DNA of 64,000 bases. Source: Sipunculus nudus. Taxonomy: Eukaryota > Annelida > Sipuncula > Golfingiida > Sipunculidae. Below are positions 47,716-59,690 of this stretch, piece after piece (position 1 is the first letter of the stretch; every line of letters begins with the position of its first letter). The position numbers were made by a program, and so were the translations under genes. Location: contig CM049320.1 in NCBI GenBank assembly GCA_026874595.1, positions 50,976,714-51,040,713 on the forward strand, in the 5' to 3' direction. Below the pieces are notes generated by a model, which had not been told where the DNA came from, did not search any database, and worked only from the letters and a program-made list of their open reading frames with translations.

Positions 47716-50700
47716 CTGAAATAAGAAAATAAATATAATAATGTCTTGTAGTTAAGCAAGAAGTGTAGCACGTGGTGCAGTTGGAAACTATTTTCACCCG
47801 TAATTTTACGATGTAAAATTTTAGGGTTCAAAATGTTTAACTGAATGCAAAAAAGGGTCACCATCATTGAATGACATTCGATAGGAACAAACTATGCCGC
47901 AAAACACCTGTAGCTCAAATCTATTTCTATATGTATAAATATCATAAATAATATCATTTGTTTACATTTAATTCTGCAAAATAATCCCAGTTAAGACGAG
48001 TTAATATTTAACAGTAATTTCCAATACTGAGCTAAATATTATTCTAATGCGCACGATTTCATTGAGCAACGGTTATTTTTGTATATGCTGTTAGCCCAAA
48101 GAAAATGCCTGGCTCGAGGCCATGTTTTACTTGCCTTGGGCCTGCGGAGAACGGAATGTGGGCGAAAGGGGATCGTTTTTCGACCTTTTCTGGTGTGAAT
48201 CTGAGGGGGTCAAACTTTTCCGGGTCATCCCAAACTTTCGGGTTGTGGTGCAGACCGTAGAGACTGATGATAAACGGAGTTCCTAATGAAGATAATAAAA
48301 ATGGATCTAATAAAAACATTGAATTATAACACGATACTGAATTCTAAAGTAACAACAGGTGCTCCAAAGTCTGGAAAGGAGAGAAACCGCCGGGCCTGTT
48401 GTCTGAACTGAAATCCATGTATTTCAAATCGGCAATATATCAAAATTAGCAAACTTTGGTAAATATGAATAAAACATTGGTACAAATTGTGTGGACATGA
48501 AGGTTAATGAAAAAAAATCAATTAGTTCACACAAAATAAAACCGAAATATATCTTTAAAAGCAGAAATACAAATATATATATATATTATAATATATATAT
48601 ATATGTATCTATATATATAAATATATATAATATATATGTATATTTACATCTTTTCAAGCATGACACAATGTATCCGTTTTTGTTGTTTATGTTGTGATTG
48701 AGTAGATGTGTGTAATTTGTTTCTTTCTTAATAAACAAATATGTAGGGCCAACATATTTCAACATCTTACAATGTGATTTTCAATTTTTTTTCTCCGGCC
48801 TTTGTTCAATAAAAAATAAAAACTTCATTCACCTGCAGGCACGGTGGTACCATCTGGGAAGGTTACGTCCTTAGTCGGCCGTCGGCCTATACCGGGGGCT
48901 GGGGTGTAAATTCTCATAGACTCTTTGATGCACATATTTAAGTAGTTCAACTTCTGTAGGTCTTCCCTGGGTTAGAGATATATCAATAAATGTAGAAAAT
49001 TCAATAACAATGTTTCTTATGCAAGGATCATTGTGTTTCCTTTCCGATAAAATGTGTATTGAGTGTAATGATTGCTTGATGTGGTTGGCCCAAGTGACGA
49101 AACACTGCTGCTTTAGTAAATAATGCCACCATATAATAAGGGGGAAAAATTTTAAATATATATATTTATTGATCAGTTCTTTTTAAAATATAAGCACCTA
49201 AGTCAGAAGGAAACTTCTGGTTTCAGATTAAGATTTTTATTTTGTTCTTTTATTTAAGATAAGATCTATAAAATTTTATCCTTTCTTGTCCTGATAACAA
49301 AACTGAACACGATGTAACTCTTTGGGACGCTCTATTTCCTTTAACGCTTAGTGTAGCAATATTGTAAAGATAAATTTTTGATCCAGTTAAAATGCAGGAA
49401 GCTGTATCATTATATGGAGAATCCTATTTCCTCTTGGCTCAAAAATACAAAACCGAGTACACCTAGCCCAATGTTTCTTTATTTAAAGTGAGGTCAATTT
49501 GAAGGGTTTTATATAGAGGAAAATATTATGAATCTGTGTTTATTAACATAAGAGTAATGAGAAACCAAATATGAAACTATATGCATACACATTCGCCTGA
49601 TACAGCTACACCATTTTTAAACCTGTACTCTGATATATAAAGTTGAGAAAATGAATAATTTTCTAATGTTACAGATTATGCTGCAATATTATTAAATTTA
49701 TATGTTAATGAGGTTTAGTTAAATGACACCAGAATTTTAGTAGAGGCCCTCACAGGAATCCCACCCTCATGTTTAGGACAAGGGTTCAGTCTAACCATTT
49801 TAGACATCACACATGCGCGCTTTCCTTCTATATTGTGGGCTAGAAAATCTGGACCCAAACACGTAATTATAGTCCTCGCCAAAAGATATCAATATTGTGG
49901 TATTTATGATCGTTCTACGCACCATGTGATTTCCTCTCGGTCACCAAGGACACTCTGGACTTCCTCGTAGGCTGTTTCTTGGATATCTGGGTATTTAGCC
50001 ATACTGTAGAGGAGCCAGGTTAAGGCTGAAGCCAAATTAGTACATGGTATATGAGAAAAAATGAGTTATTCTGGAGCAAAAAGGGTATTATACAGAGAGA
50101 CAAGTTGAATTATAAAACCGTGACTTTTGTGTCTTTGTGACAGACATGTCCCGTAACAAAACTCGTTTGTGGTATTATAGGGTTTCGATTGACGCCATGT
50201 TGATTCAATTACGACATTAAAAAAAATAAAGATTAAAAGACGATTAATTAAAAAAGTATCATAGAGTGTCCATTACCGCCTGCTGGTGTATCATGTCCTG
50301 CGAACATGACAGTGTCCACTTCATTTTGGATTTCCTCGTCAGTTAGTCCGTTGCCATCCGCATCCTGGTAGTATTTGAAATGTTATGTGACAACCATTAA
50401 TTATGTCATACAAATAAAATAAAAACGGTAATAAAAAAATTAAAATAAAAGTTATTCTCATACAATGCTAGAATGACATTATTTGCGCTTACGCATGCAT
50501 AAGTGTAATTGAAAGATCCTTTGAAATAGATAAACTAATGCCAGTTTTAAAATAATTTAGTTACCTGTTTCCTGCGCTTTTATAGTTCCTATACACATGG
50601 ACACACATTCAATTTTTCCTTATTATGTCTCTCACACCCCTCTTTCCTGTGTAACAAACCTTTGCGTCCAGAAGGATGTCAATAAAGTTCGGTCTCCTCT

Positions 50701-53700
50701 TCTTCTGTTGCTCTGTGGCCTCCGGGAACTACAATGCCATGTTTTTTTTTATAAATGTCATTCACAGGTTACATCACTGTTAATCATATCACAGTTTCCT
50801 AATATCAAAACGGTAATAGAATACAAACATACTGTCAAAATTTCTTACAATAAGGCTATAAGATTATACCGAATAATTGTGAATTAAAGCCAACCATAAA
50901 TTTTTGGATTGATATAATTGATCAATATAATTTTCTGAATACATTGTACATCTAAACGTTTGTAAACTTTAGCTCAGAGGAAGAACAGGGAAAAAAAATA
51001 CATATACACAATTAAGTCTGCACCGTCTCTTTAACAGGTAAATCACTTGTAAGCTCAATTATACGTTCGTGCAGTAATATGTGTAAGCTTAGATGTTTTA
51101 ATAGATTACTGCATGACAGATCAGCTGATCCCCCAGAACAAAGACTTCTTCGATGATGGCACTCTTTTGCATGCAAGCGAAGGAAATGTTCAGTCCAAAA
51201 GAAATATTTACTTATGGTTTCCTTATGTAAAAGTGTAAAATGACGGTCCTGCCATGATCCGGGGGCAACTACATTCTCCTGTTTCGCAATGGTACAGAAT
51301 GCTTCCTCCTAAATTTAGACATTGACCCGGCTTACCCTCTAACTTTTTCTGACACTTGTGACAAACAGTGTTCCGTGTGTTAATACTTCTCATCATATTC
51401 AAATTTGCATAAAGAGGAACATCAATTGATAAAAATTGATAAACTGGTCTAGCATTTTCCTGCAAAACGTTGATCAAAGTCAAAATTAATATTTTACCAT
51501 TTTAGCCATCCTTCTGGCAGCAATTTGTCCCCTTGAGAAACGGTGGGCAATCGCAAGCTGTTCATTCCACTTGCGGTAGGCGGGGGTTAACGAGTAGATG
51601 AGGCTGTTGTGGAGGAGGGCGTTGCCATATCTCTGCACGGTCATGGACGCAAGTTCGTTGATGGCTCTTACAACGGGGCTGTCTAATCTGGACGAAAGAG
51701 ACTTTTTTCTCATGAGCATGCTCAATGTGGATATTGGTGTTCCAATATCACAATTCCGATAGAGTTTTAAATATTGTCGCTATTAAAGTAACCTCCGATG
51801 TACGAAAGCAGGCTTCCAAAATGTCACCTATTTGATTTCATGTCCTTACCACAAAACATTCATGTTATATTATTTACCTAAGTACTGGAATTAAAGTGAC
51901 TGTAAATATTGGCAATTCGTACTGTAAATACTATAAATACCGACCCTGCCTTCTGGATAGATCCCTCTTGACCAAATGCACATTTTAGAAGGTTGTCCAA
52001 ACACAGGATACTGACAGGCATCTGTACCTCAATGCACTGGTTACTACGGATCTGTTTGCGCCATATGTCCTAAAAGAAATAAATTTACTGCATATGCATT
52101 TGGGTTTACGCTACATAGAGTCAGGGAAAAGATTAACCAACAGACCGTATCATGATTTCTGAATTTCCTAGATGTATTTCGAATCAAAGCGTCATAATGT
52201 CCATATATCCGTTTACTGAAGGGTCCAGTGGCTTAACTGTTTTAAAGGATGAGAATTACCCAACTGCCCAGAACCGTCTAAAGAATAAGGTTCCCCATAT
52301 TAAGCAAAACATGAAATATATAGGTTATCCGGCCTTATACAGATGCCCTTTTCCCAAGACCTGTTTGACAATTATGTTTCTATACGTGAAAGTGTTCTTT
52401 TCTTTACCATAGTTCATGGTTATGAACTTTGTCTCGTGATAAATGACCATAGGCGTAGCCACTTTTCAACCAGGTACATAAGATACAGAAGACGGATATC
52501 ATTTATTTTCGATGTAAAGCGTTAGCGAGTGGTTAATGAAACACTGGTGTTTTTATACATAATCCAGCTCCATATACTGTTAAATCAAAATTTACTCTAC
52601 TACAGTTTTAACGATTACGACACTCATACCTTTAATTATTTACCAAAACGCCAAAATAAAAAAACTACGGCATGAGGACAGGGGTCCTATTTCCATGAAG
52701 ACTGATGGTCGGAACCGAATGAATGAAATTGCATTCGGAACTGCATGGCACTAAGTACGTAAACTATATGCTTTACGGATAAGAGCCGTTGACCCGCATA
52801 ATTATAAGTATCTAACTGATGCAATTTGCTGATTTATAACTTTGCTTTTATTTTAATTTCTAATATAACGTTGATAAAAGATAGATTTTGGCTTTTTAGT
52901 GACTCAATACAACCTTATATTTGATTTAATCTGCGGAACTACATAACAAGTGAAACAAGTGAATGAGGAACAGCATATGTTTTTTGCATCTCTTAAACTT
53001 ATAGGTAACATAATGTCAAAGTAAGTGGTGTTGTTCTGTAAGTCTCCCAACCTTATCTAAAGAAGAGTATCAACTTCGTTCTGGGAGGCTGTTGATCAAT
53101 ACAATTTTACACCTCATAAGAGTTGCCTGGCCGCAACGGCTGGCAGTAGGCGTTAAGCTCAGTGATTTTGACAAGAACATTCACATTTTCTACATCTAAT
53201 ATTAGAAAGTAATACTCCATCTTTACTTTTAAAGAGAAAATTCCTTTCTTAGGGGTGGATGGGTTATTTCAATGATATGACAGCCCACAGCCCGCCAGCT
53301 GCTGCCAATCCATTGCTTGCAAGAAAGGATGTGCAGCAGCTCAGGGCCCCTAATTATAAAAACCAGTGATTTCACACAAGCGAGGTCATTCCCTCAGTTC
53401 GTAAACTTACCCTCAGGATATTTGTTGAGGAGGAGAACACTGAGATGTAGTTTTTTAGGATATCAAAATGAAAGCCGGGAGTCAGAAGTCGGCGGCTTCT
53501 TACCCACATCTTCCCGTGGCTCGTCAACAAACCAGTGCCTACAATGATAAACGTGTCTGTAGGTGATAAACCCTTACCAAAAACTATGAACGTATTTAAA
53601 AGGTAATATTCCCCGACCTTCAATTATAAACATATTTAATAGTTATAAACCCTTTATCTGCAATTATATACGTATTTAAAGTCTGGTCCTAATGCGCTTG

Positions 53701-56194
53701 AAGTAAGCTATATATAAACTAGTGTAAATGGATTCTGCTAGTTTGCTAGATAAGACAGGGTATAACAGCTTAATGAAAGCTACAATGACCCTATTTAGGT
53801 AAAGGTATGAGACACGAACAGGAAAACTTTTGGCTAACGAGAGACCAAAATAAATTCGACCGACAGACAGAGTAGCAAAGCTAACCACTTTCACATAAAT
53901 GTAATTTAATCAACGATATTTTTGTCATAAAAAAGGCGATACAAATCAATTCTGCTGGGAGTGGATCATAATGAGTCAGTATTGTGCGTGTTGCCAAATA
54001 GACCTGAAGGTCCGAACAGAAAGTGAGAAGGAAAAGGTCTAATTTACATCATAGAGCCACGTAACAGAAGCTGACATAGTTACAGTGAACTACATAGTTA
54101 TAATTATAATAAACAAACAAATTTATTTCTGATCTTAAAGAAAACGTCTTGCCTCATGGTTACATTTTACTTGATGTGTTTTAGAATAAAGAAATGACAT
54201 ATGCAGGAGATTTCCCAGAGCCAAAGGACATTGTGAATATATAGATAACTGCACTTTGGTAATCGTGTGGACCCATTTCAGTTTATTGTACAGCTGATCT
54301 TTTTATGATATCGACTTTTTAATAAGCAAGTATAGACCTATTATATATTATAAGAATTTATGTGAAAAGCTATAATATTAACTAGGAAATTCACCTTTAC
54401 ATTCTACATCAGTAAATATAAAGTGAGTAGACGAATAAAAAGGTACCTATATCCATGTATGAACAGATACGTATAACATTACGTGACACATTAAGACCTC
54501 AATTGTATTGATAAAGGACAAAAATAAAAATTAAGATATTTTAAAATATAATTTACCCATCCATGTTCCAAGCAATTCGTAGAAACCTGGTTCTTTGGGC
54601 TCTGGAAAGAAAATGGGAATATTTTGCCAGATAGTATATGGAGCCCAAACAATAAAACGTATACACTCGATATTTTTTAGAAGACTATATACACTCCATA
54701 TTCAAATGGAGGTGTATATTACGAAAACACAGGCAGTTTATTTCTCTGTATAAGATCTAGCAGAACCAATTGCCAATTAAAAAAAAAAAAATCTCCCACG
54801 AGATATCAGCTGCATGATCACACTTACGAGGACACAAAGTTGGGAAAGAATAAAAGAAAATTATTCAATTGAGCAGTGTAGCTCTTGTTCGGGGAGATTG
54901 ATATCTAAACATCCTCGCGAAAGGTGATGCTGGCGAATGATCGAAGTTTTTAATCAAGAAAAATGTTCCTTATGGGTAACCAATAGCCTATCGTTATGAT
55001 TCATCATTAGACGCATAAGAAATATTTTAAATTGCCAATTATCACGGTCTGGTAATTTTTTTATCAGTGTAAAACACATCTGGACACACAACATTAATGT
55101 ATGGGCAATACGCTTATAAAACATTCTAGGTAATATTACAGCATATGTCGGATTCTTGACGTAGTTCCTCATTTGATGACTAAAAGGCAGACAAGAGTAC
55201 GGGAAAAAGTAATTTTAGTAAGTAATGGCTCATTTCAGGAAACTCATGTCTCAGAGTCTAGATCTTAATGGCCTATTAATCATGGCATAAATTACCTGCT
55301 GTAGACAATATTGTTCGGAGGCTTTCTGGATCGGACAACAAAAGTGCATATTCGAAAGGGTCTAGCTTCAGACGACAGGGGGAGCCGTACTCCCTAGTCC
55401 AGTCCTTCAACTGATCGACTACTGTCAGTTGGTTGGACATCTGAGAAAAGTGAGACAATATACGTTATAAAATCTACCTCAAAATGAACACACAATTGGA
55501 TAATTAGAAAAGACAGTTATAGGTTATATGGCTGATCATACTCAATTTCTTTCGTGCAAAAGAGTTCGAAAACCCTGTCACCAGGTCAATGTGAAATCGG
55601 TATTTAGGCGGACGATAACTGAAAAGCCTTATACGTGAATATATGTCGTTAACACAACTACCAGTACTTGTCAGTCATCGCAAAAATTACTATCCCTCTC
55701 ACCTATATTATGGGCGCCACTGTTTGTATAAAACAGACGAATTTTGCAGCGAACCAATTATGTCAAATCGCAAAGGCGACAGGTTGTTCCCTTTCGTTTA
55801 GTAAGTTAACTGCAGTTAAATGTCAAAATTAAAACAAATGTAATGCTAACTAGTGGATGTCGGGGAAACACCTAATTTCTCTTTACCTCCTGAGGAATTA
55901 ATAATTTAAATATCTAGGGAAAAAATATTAAAAAACGTTTTATTCAATTTAATTTCTTGTTCAAACATTTCAATGACAGAATTGACATGTTTCATTATTA
56001 CCAAAGGTACCTACTGTATTCCTGTGTCCTAAGAACCAATGGGCCCCCTCAGCCAAGGGGTACTTCTTCAAGGCGTTGTACCGCCTCCATTTGTCGTACA
56101 AGAACTCGGCGATTTTGTACAATACACCCAGCAGCAGAGACCAGGTCAGAAGACCAAAGGTTGATGTCGACGAAAATAGTCCTAATATGGCCAT
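47553..56194 (-). CDS. Cytochrome P450, CYP4 family (12 exons, complete)
   Basis: Exons in order are 56015-56194, 55296-55440, 54557-54601, 53411-53538, 51945-52069, 51498-51687, 50660-50728, 50277-50364, 49923-50025, 48833-48966, 48135-48282 and 47553-47715. They join in phase to 505 residues, the normal P450 length. Residues 10-32 form an N-terminal membrane anchor. Motifs present are WxxxR (W135-R139, C helix), I-helix EVDTVMFAGHDTP (309-321), ExxR (E373-R376), the FDPLRF region (426-431) and heme loop FSAGPRNCVG (447-456, ligand Cys454). The C-terminal LRTKNGMWL matches CYP4. CYP4 enzymes are ER monooxygenases, often omega-hydroxylases of fatty acids; substrate here is unknown. Oddities are Ala316 where CYP4 usually has the heme-linking Glu, Pro321 where Thr/Ser is usual, and a GC-AG last intron. 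A 5' UTR intron is suggested by a pyrimidine-rich acceptor at about 56,225. Confidence 0.93.
48135..48282 (-). CDS. CYP4 exon 11: PERF region and first half of the heme loop
   Basis: Residues 403-452 (SLYGLHHNPKVWDDPEKFDP, RSPFAHIPFSAGP). It ends CCAAG followed by gcaagt, a GC donor. No GT donor in the right phase lies nearby. Confidence 0.92.
48571..48640. repeat. (AT)n microsatellite in the CYP4 intron
   Basis: Imperfect AT dinucleotides. They produce the IYIYYNIYIYVS-like frame at 48,491-48,697, which is not a gene. Confidence 0.9.
48833..48966 (-). CDS. CYP4 exon 10: K helix
   Basis: Residues 358-403 (EDLQKLNYLNMCIKESMRIY, GIGRRPTKDVTFPDG). It holds the ExxR motif E373-R376. Donor gtgaat. 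Confidence 0.92.
49923..50025 (-). CDS. CYP4 exon 9
   Basis: Residues 324-358 (LTWLLYSMAKYPDIQETAYE, VLGDREEITW), the end of the I helix and the J helix. Acceptor ggcttcag, donor gtgcgt. Confidence 0.9.
50277..50364 (-). CDS. CYP4 exon 8: I helix
   Basis: Residues 295-324 (DADGNGLTDEEIQNEVDTVM, FAGHDTPAG). This is the oxygen-activation helix. The usual CYP4 wording is FEGHDTT; here Glu is Ala and the second Thr is Pro. Confidence 0.9.
50660..50728 (-). CDS. CYP4 exon 7
   Basis: 23 codons, residues 272-294 (FPEATEQQKKRRPNFIDILL, then DAK), equivalent to the RKKLDFLDILL segment before the I helix. Phase 0 on both sides. Confidence 0.88.
51498..51687 (-). CDS. CYP4 exon 6
   Basis: Residues 208-271 (VVRAINELASMTVQRYG, YSLTPAYRKWNEQL, RGQIAARRMAKM), the F-G region typical of CYP4 with the SLTP/YLTP box. 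The donor follows ATG, gtaaaa. Confidence 0.88.
51945..52069 (-). CDS. CYP4 exon 5
   Basis: Residues 167-208 (DIWRKQIRSNQCIEVQM, LDNLLKCAFG). D-E helix region. The donor gtcggt is a weak but usable GT site. Confidence 0.85.
53411..53538 (-). CDS. CYP4 exon 4: C helix
   Basis: Residues 124-166 (GTGLLTSHGKMWVRSRRLL, TPGFHFDILKNYI). It contains the WxxxR heme-propionate motif. Acceptor cattgtag, donor gtaagt. Confidence 0.9.
54557..54601 (-). CDS. CYP4 exon 3 (45-bp microexon)
   Basis: Residues 109-124 (EPKEPGFYELLGTWMG), the B helix and B-C loop start. The split codons on both sides fit exons 2 and 4 exactly, which is why this tiny exon is accepted. It is too short to appear as an open frame. 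Confidence 0.85.
55296..55440 (-). CDS. CYP4 exon 2
   Basis: 145 bp, residues 61-108. Acceptor ttttctcag. It contains DQLKDWTREYGSPCRLKL and LLLSDPESLRTIL, the A helix and beta-1 region of P450s. Confidence 0.88.
56015..56194 (-). CDS. CYP4 exon 1: start, membrane anchor
   Basis: 60 codons from ATG at 56194 (context CACAAAAATGG, favourable). The hydrophobic stretch FGLLTWSLLLGVLYKIAEFL is the ER anchor, followed by a basic DKWRRYNALKK and a short proline-containing segment. Donor gtaggt, phase 0. Confidence 0.85.
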
Positions 56195-57659
56195 TTTTGT
56201 GTTTGGCTTCTTTTCCTGTTGTGTCTGGAAAAAAAATAATTCATGCTGAAAAATCACATAAACCTACAGTCACGAGTCTATTTGATTTGTGATTAACTTA
56301 AGCAGTCATATAACATAATTTAAATATAGATAAACGTTTATTAAACAGCTTTTTCCTTTGAACAAAGTTGTATGTTTAAAATATCCCTAAAATCTGAAGC
56401 CGTATTGACTTTATACCATTGCACTTAATATATAACCTTAAATTTCATTCTATTGGTTCTAGAATGCTGACTCTGCTTCTTATACAAATACATTTATCAT
56501 TATTTGTATCCAAGGTATCCAGATGGTTCGACTTAAAGAAGCAATCTTTGGACTTAACTACAGCATGCGTTTTAGATATATCAGTATCATTGTACATTTC
56601 TTTCCTGATATCAGTTATTGGGAAATTAGTTTGAGGATAAGAATTACACAAGACTACATGTTTCAAAATGAGTAAATGACAATGTTAACTATGGATACAG
56701 TAGACATGATACACGTTATAAGAGAATTGTTCAGGCCAACTGACCAGGACATTCCAAAACAAGTTCAGGCCAACTGGCCTAACCATTATAATATTTTGAT
56801 ATATAAATATCAACAAGTTACTCGTTGTTGAAGATACGATCAAATTCAATAATTTGCAAAATAACGAACTGAAATATTTGTTTGTCTCGATATACCAGAC
56901 CGAAACACTATATGCAGAACGTTTGATATTTGTCATGTTTACATCATATTTGTTCTCTTAAATAAAGAGTGAACGTAACCAAATTTGATCGTTATGTATA
57001 TTGCTCTAGCTATGTAGGACATGGACATATATTTCGGTCATCAATAAATATACAGGGTAGGAAGGAGAGGATGTCACTGGTACCACTTTAGGTGGAAAAT
57101 TCTCAGTGGTATCATAAGCAGCTTAATGTACTATATATGGTATTTGTTTTCGTGAAAAAGCATTGTTCCAGTGATCTTATTTGTTTTCATGTAATAGCGG
57201 TATCAAAGAAGAACCTTATCTCACAAACATGTAAAAATTGGTACTTCATAAAAAGAACAAACTTGGTTTTACGGTCCTTGAAAATAAAGTGCTTGTCATT
57301 CTCTCTTTTAAAATGGCACCTTGTTGTTCATTCTTTTTTTACAGAGTAGATATTTTAAACTGAAAAGGAAATAGCATTTTGAGAATCTTAACCTTGAATG
57401 TTTGCTCTAAATTTGATAATTTATTTCTTAGGTTCCGTTCTCCTGATTTCAAGGGTTCTTTATATATTTCTCCTCTCTTATAACTACGCGTAAAGGAATG
57501 TTTATGTGTTTATTAAATGGGTCTATAATTATTATATACAGGTCAGTAATATAGACACATTTGAGTATTCCGCGCCCTTTTTCCCTTTTCACGCGCAAAG
57601 AACGCTGGAAGAGAATAAAGCGGGATCACAAACAAGGGTTTAAAGGTAAAAAATACGGA

Positions 57660-58430
57660 ACACTGGTACCACGGCCAAACCGGAGGTTGCAAAAACTTCC
57701 AAAGGGGTAACTGTAACTTCTCCGAATGTAAGCGAGTCCATGTGTGTAAAGGCTGCAGAGGCCCAGAAGCCCAGTACAAATGCGTGACATGTAATGCAGG
57801 TAATGCCACCTTTAACCATCAAGTATCTGGAACATTGGCTCGCGGATCATCCTGATTAAGAATTAAAGTAAACCCTTCTTAATTATGCACGAAATGCGGT
57901 ACCACTGGGGTACGACGGGCCCCGAGTTTTCATGAAATCTCATTATTTGCCGTCGGCATACGAACACGCAAACGCCGTCGATAATGTCTTAGCTAATGAC
58001 GTCATGAAAGGTCGCACACTTGGGCCATTTACGTAACCTCCTTTCAAACATGAGCATTCGTGAAGCGCTAGTCTGGTAAGGTTTGGGTGATCCATGATCT
58101 TTCGTGGCAACCAGGAGATTCCGTGAATGACGCCATAACTTGTGATTGTAGTGTTCAGTATGTTACAATTGATCATATCGTGGGAGTGGTGCGTAAATAC
58201 GGCGAGGGCGCTCAAATGGCTAAAATAGATTTAGAGGAGGCATTTAAACATGTACTCGTAGGACCAGAAGACTTGGAATTACTTGGCATTACTTGACTAG
58301 ACAGTAACGGACAAACCCATTACTATTGTCAGGTGGTATTTCCATTTGGTTTTCGATCTTCGCAAAAAAATTATTTACCCTTTTCGCCCAAGTGCTGAAG
58401 TACGTAATGCAAAAGGGGGGGGGGGGGGGC
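57660..58430 (+). pseudogene. DIRS-like retrotransposon remnant (zinc motif and reverse transcriptase)
   Basis: A gag-like cysteine/histidine motif is readable at about 57,662-57,790 (CKNFQRGNCNFSECKRVHVC, KGCRGPEAQYKC). It is followed by SAYEHANAVDNVL and GRTLGPF (about 57,944-58,036), then WVIHDLSWQPGDSVNDAI, CSVQYVTID, MAKIDLEEAFKHVLVGPEDL and VVFPFGFRSSQK. The DLEEAF and PFG wording is that of reverse transcriptases from DIRS/tyrosine-recombinase elements. A TGA after LLGIT and a frameshift in an A-run near 58,365 break it. RNase H and recombinase parts are missing. Confidence 0.7.
58415..58429. repeat. Poly-G tract (15)
   Basis: 15 consecutive G, at the point where the DIRS-like reading ends. 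Confidence 0.9.
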
Positions 58431-59690
58431 TCTACGTAATCGTCAAAGCTACAGCAACGTGAGGGTATTAAAGGGTATCTTTTATAACTGTTTAGGTATT
58501 TTGTATGCAAGTTTTAGTTTAAATTCACAGTACCTTCAATTTCGTACTACTTAATAGCTACTCATAAACATATTACCATGTGCTTTTAAGGAATAAAGGA
58601 ATATGAATACCGTTGTACAGTGTATTGTGGTTAATTTGTGAAAAGACATTTATGCCTTTATCATGCTAGTACACCTAATATTTGCAAATTACCGTTAAAT
58701 CACGTAATTTCAATAATAAAGCATAATGTTTGACAAATGTAAAATCTCTGAAGAATTCTACACCATCTAAAATCTGTTATTCAACATTTTGAAAACCAAA
58801 TACTTTGTAATCATTCTTTGTAAAAAGTGAAAGTTGCAGAAAAGAATTAGTTTTCTATATTTAAAGAGCAAAAATAAGAAATGTATCTAATAAAACGAAA
58901 TTTTCATTAGGAACGCTACCACTAACATACCGCTATTATACATTTCTGTTTATCTTGCATATATCTCCTTTTTTTCTAGGAGAATCTTCATTAAGACCTA
59001 TGACGTATGTGGCGTTAACCGGACTTCTTTTGAAGCCATGAAAATGCCATGGAAACCGTCATAGCAGGAAGACCGCGCAAGTATTATTATATACATTTAT
59101 AAAGCGGAACCTATCTAAGCATGTATGCTAAATCAAGGCCGTGCACATTGAAATAGATACAAAAACATATAAATTAATTAAAAGCATCAACGTTAGCATC
59201 AGAAACCATATAAAAATACCATTCACTAAATAAACGAGTCTTTAAACGACTCCTAAAGCAAGTCAGTGTGTTCGAACAACAGACATTTAATGTGAATTTG
59301 TTCCAGATTTTCGGGGCAGCATTTGCAAAACCCTTGACACCAAAAGTTGATAAATATACTGCTGGTTAACCGAGTTAGAACTGATTTAACGATCTGAGAG
59401 CTCGAAATGGTTTATATGATGAAACCATTTTGGTGATACATTTTCGTGCTAGACAATGCCAAGCACGTTACGTGACAAGACGCGATAAGCTGATGTATTG
59501 GTAATCAGTGTAAATCAATAAAAAGGGCAGTTGCAGAGATGTTAAGATGGAATTAAGGAAACCAACTGGATGTACCCTTGGAAGAATTCACTTATAAAGG
59601 GAGAGATCTTACTCTATTTGGGACATGATTCAAACGATATAACGCTTCTGATTTAAAGACCAGTACAGAGAGCACTGAATAAATTTCTGT
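58430..59690. other. Intergenic, no gene seen
   Basis: AT-rich. From about 59,230, a + strand reading (LLKQVSVFEQQTFNVNLFQI, FGAAFAKPL) resembles the broken 3' tail of a retroelement, but it was not identified with confidence. Confidence 0.4.
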
